The notes beneath the pieces were generated by a model, which saw only the letters and a program-made list of their open reading frames with translations, was not told where the DNA came from and made no database searches. Made by a program: the position numbers and the translations under genes. Shown here one piece after another: positions 62,098 to 64,000 of a DNA stretch of 64,000 nucleotides. The stretch's first letter is position 1. Each line of letters begins with the position of its first letter. The DNA lies in assembly GCA_965261195.1 (NCBI GenBank), contig OZ253455.1, positions 4,092,001-4,156,000 of the forward strand, written 5' to 3'. The DNA is from Bin87 sp965261195. GTDB lineage: Bacteria > Chloroflexota > Dehalococcoidia > Lucifugimonadales > UBA3495.

Positions 62098-62784
62098 ATG
62101 ATAACTCTGATTGCTCTATGGGGTTTCGCATATCTGGTGGGCGCCGTTCCAGCCACCTACCTGATCGCCAAAGTTTTCGGCGGAATCGACCTCCGTTCCC
62201 GTGGCAGCGGCAATGTCGGGGCCAGCAACCTCGCCAGCCAACTTGGCAAGCCCTGGTTACCCGTAGCGGGAGCCATCGAACTCGCTCGCGGTGGAGGTCC
62301 ACTCTTGTTGGGCCATTTCGTCCTGGGACTGGACGCATACGTATGGGTCCTATCGGTCACTCCGCTGTTTACCATTATCGGCAACAACTGGTCTCCCTTT
62401 TTGCGTTTCACCGGCGGCCGCGGCGTAGGGGTATGGAGCGGCGGGTTATTGGCAATGTCTCCGCCCGGTTTTCTGGTCGCCTTGATACCGTACTTGCTCG
62501 GTTGGTGGGCTACCCGCCGTTCTGCGGAATGCCTCGCAGTCGTGCTGGCGACCTATCCGCTCGTTTGTTTGCTCCTGCCGCAACGATGGCTGTTGGCCGG
62601 CGCGCCGGCGCAGTTGGCCACCATGGCCGCCAGCGGAGCCGTATTAATCTTCATCAAACGCGTTACGTCCAATGGAGAAGGGTTTCCACCAGGAGTGCCA
62701 GCCATCCCGGTTTTGATTAACCGCCTCCTGAGAGACCGCGACATCGCTGATCGATCACAGTGGCTATCCAGGCAATTAGACTGA
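62098..62784 (+). CDS. PlsY-like glycerol-3-phosphate acyltransferase
   Basis: The 228-residue polytopic protein has the PlsY signatures FGGIDLRSRGSGNVGASNLA and FLRFTGGRGVGVWSGGLLAM, and a GNNWSPF segment between helices. PlsY uses acyl phosphate to make lysophosphatidate. The order of motifs fits, though some standard Lys residues of the GGKG motif are Arg here, so a related activity is possible. Spacing to the PHP gene is 51 bp. Confidence 0.72.
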   Translation: MITLIALWGFAYLVGAVPATYLIAKVFGGIDLRSRGSGNVGASNLASQLGKPWLPVAGAIELARGGGPLLLGHFVLGLDAYVWVLSVTPLFTIIGNNWSPFLRFTGGRGVGVWSGGLLAMSPPGFLVALIPYLLGWWATRRSAECLAVVLATYPLVCLLLPQRWLLAGAPAQLATMAASGAVLIFIKRVTSNGEGFPPGVPAIPVLINRLLRDRDIADRSQWLSRQLD

Positions 62785-62876
62785 CCCTGTCCTCCAATCC
62801 CTTGGTCCCGCAATCACCCGACGGGTTATAATCATCCGTACCCAAATCCACGGCCCAAGCGAGCGAACATACCAGC

Positions 62877-63395
62877 ATGGTAGAACAGCAAACCGGAAAT
62901 CAGACCATCACGTGCCACTGGCATCCGACCGTCTCAACGGGGCTGTCGTGCGGCCAATGTCGGCGCCCTATGTGTACCCAATGCCTGGTACAGGTTCCGG
63001 TAGGTATCAGGTGCCGGGAGTGCGGACGAGCCCAACCGTTACCCACATTCGACGTTCGCCCGGCTAACTACGTAAGAGCGTCCATCGTAGCCGCCGGTAT
63101 CGTGCTTTTGGGTGTCATCGCCTGGAGTCTGCTGATACCCATACTCCAAATGTGGGCATTCGTTGCCATGCCCCTGGCCGTTGGCTACGCCGCCGGTGAA
63201 CTAATCAGCCGGGCGGTCAATCTCAAACGAAGCCGTGGGCTGATGTACCTCGCCGGTGGATCGGTCGTCGTAACCTTTCTTATAACCGCTTTTATATTTT
63301 GGAGGGCATTCGCATTACCGCCCCCCATCAGTCTATGGACCATACTGGCCACAGTTGGCGGCGTCCTCATCGCCGTGGGGCGGGTGCGCCTCTAG
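62877..63395 (+). CDS. membrane protein with an N-terminal B-box-like zinc finger
   Basis: The 172-residue protein has a Cys/His zinc cluster: TCHWHPTVSTGLSCGQCRRP, MCTQCLVQVPVGIRCRECGR. It is followed by four hydrophobic helices from about residue 65. This zinc finger is common at the N-terminus of membrane proteins in this type of genome. Role unknown. The 3' end overlaps the recX stop by 4 bp (convergent). Confidence 0.72.
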   Translation: MVEQQTGNQTITCHWHPTVSTGLSCGQCRRPMCTQCLVQVPVGIRCRECGRAQPLPTFDVRPANYVRASIVAAGIVLLGVIAWSLLIPILQMWAFVAMPLAVGYAAGELISRAVNLKRSRGLMYLAGGSVVVTFLITAFIFWRAFALPPPISLWTILATVGGVLIAVGRVRL

Positions 63396-63928
63396 GCAGT
63401 GTCAGGGGCGGAGAATTCTGTCCACAACCTGGTCACCGTCTGATGGGCAACGCCGCCGCCGAAGCCACGGCGTTGCAGATAATCCCACATCCTGCGTCGG
63501 AATACATGGTAGGCCAATCCCTCCCCAGACCCTAACCATCGTTCCGCTCGTTTCCTTCCGGCACGATAAGCGTTTTCCGCGTCGTCGACATCATCCAGGG
63601 TCGCGTCGATCAATCCATCGGCGATTCCCTTATCGCGCAACTCCCGTCGCAACAACGTGGCGCCGCGTGGGTTCCGGCGTTCCCGACTCGCGCGCCACTG
63701 ACGGGCAAACTCAGCATCGTCCAGGTAGCCGTACCCGATGAATATTGACACCACCCGGTCCACCACATTGGCGGCGAAGTCTTTACTCAAGCGGCGGCGA
63801 ACTTCACCAACCGACCGGGGTCGAAACCCTACGAACCGATATGCTACCTGCAACGCTCGGTCGTAGGAATCATCTGCGTCCGGTGAATCTTTCGGCGTCA
63901 GCGACTGACCCAGCGAATTGACCATCAT
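63392..63928 (-). CDS. recX: regulatory protein RecX
   Basis: The 178-residue protein binds RecA filaments. The three-helix repeats are ALQVAYRFVGFRPRSVGEVR, VVDRVVSIFIGYGYLDDAEF, then ARQWRASRERRNPRGATLLR and RDKGIADGLIDATLDDVDDA, the typical RecX pattern. The upstream frame on the same strand (63930-64000) fits a RecA C-terminus, supporting a recA-recX pair. Confidence 0.88.
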   Translation of the reverse strand: MMVNSLGQSLTPKDSPDADDSYDRALQVAYRFVGFRPRSVGEVRRRLSKDFAANVVDRVVSIFIGYGYLDDAEFARQWRASRERRNPRGATLLRRELRDKGIADGLIDATLDDVDDAENAYRAGRKRAERWLGSGEGLAYHVFRRRMWDYLQRRGFGGGVAHQTVTRLWTEFSAPDTA

Positions 63929-63929
63929 C

Positions 63930-64000
63930 CTAATTCAGGCTAACCGCGTCAGTGTTGGCGATGTGCGAATCGGCGGTCGTTGCGTCGGCGACACTATGGC
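63930..64000 (-). CDS. probable C-terminal end of RecA (partial)
   Basis: The minus-strand frame entering from the window edge ends ADATTADSHIANTDAVSLN and stops 1 bp before the recX ATG. An acidic low-complexity tail and the recX neighbour fit the end of RecA, but no diagnostic motif is in view. Confidence 0.4.
   Translation of the reverse strand, partial: HSVADATTADSHIANTDAVSLN

Overview
The window is a GC-rich bacterial chromosome segment. Gene content points to Chloroflexota, probably a Dehalococcoidia/SAR202-like lineage: CaiB/BaiF CoA-transferases, a long MaoC-type dehydratase, MmgE/PrpD, NIPSNAP and EthD-like small proteins, an F420-type LLM oxidoreductase, and RNase Y followed by a YmdB-type phosphoesterase. 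This assignment is an inference from family content; no rRNA is present.

Layout. 0-7.3 kb is an insertion-sequence graveyard: three IS630-type elements back to back on shared TA dinucleotides, a frameshifted IS1380-type transposase, and a truncated IS21 istA beside a broken zinc-ribbon gene. 7.4-10.5 kb is one large exported Calx-beta-like repeat protein. 10.5-14.5 kb holds two small IS66-derived MITEs, a decayed IS66 and two IS630 copies. 14.8-19.7 kb is mostly chromosomal: a cluster of very small exported or membrane proteins, an IS66, an EamA transporter, purQ, a YqeY protein and tRNA-Leu(CAA). 20.2-23.2 kb is an IS5-type transposase split by two IS630 elements. 23.2-31.1 kb carries a toxin-like/DUF2283 pair, twin retropepsin-like proteases and a CoA-ester operon (dehydratase, two CoA-transferases, small membrane proteins), one gene of which is interrupted by an IS66.

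31.1-33.8 kb is a candidate restriction-like operon: an adenine methyltransferase fused to a ParB-like domain, coupled to a PD-(D/E)XK-type nuclease that appears frameshifted. 33.9-38.1 kb has an EthD-like protein, a FixH/YtkA-like protein, ctaG, and a ParA plus SAP-like pair lying between ctaG and an almost identical copy of its last 333 bp. 38.2-42.2 kb is a peptide-type ABC importer with a good promoter. 42.3-51.8 kb is a second mobile-element zone (two decayed IS1182, an intact IS5-group element, two tandem IS66, two MITEs) with fragments of a histidine kinase, a LuxR regulator and an integrase. 51.8-64 kb is ordinary chromosome: mmgE/prpD, NIPSNAP, LLM oxidoreductase, SnoaL-like, ferritin-VIT1 fusion, hydrolase, rny, ymdB-like, PHP, plsY-like, a zinc-finger membrane protein, recX and probably the end of recA.

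The most striking observation is a 24-bp palindromic element found five times, each time inside a transposase gene of the IS66, IS630 or IS5 families. Four copies are exactly 24 bp, adding eight in-frame codons; one is 25 bp and breaks the frame. This resembles rickettsial palindromic elements. Further highlights are a MITE family with IS66 ends and perfect 8-bp target duplications, nested MITEs, and the Dam-ParB fusion operon.
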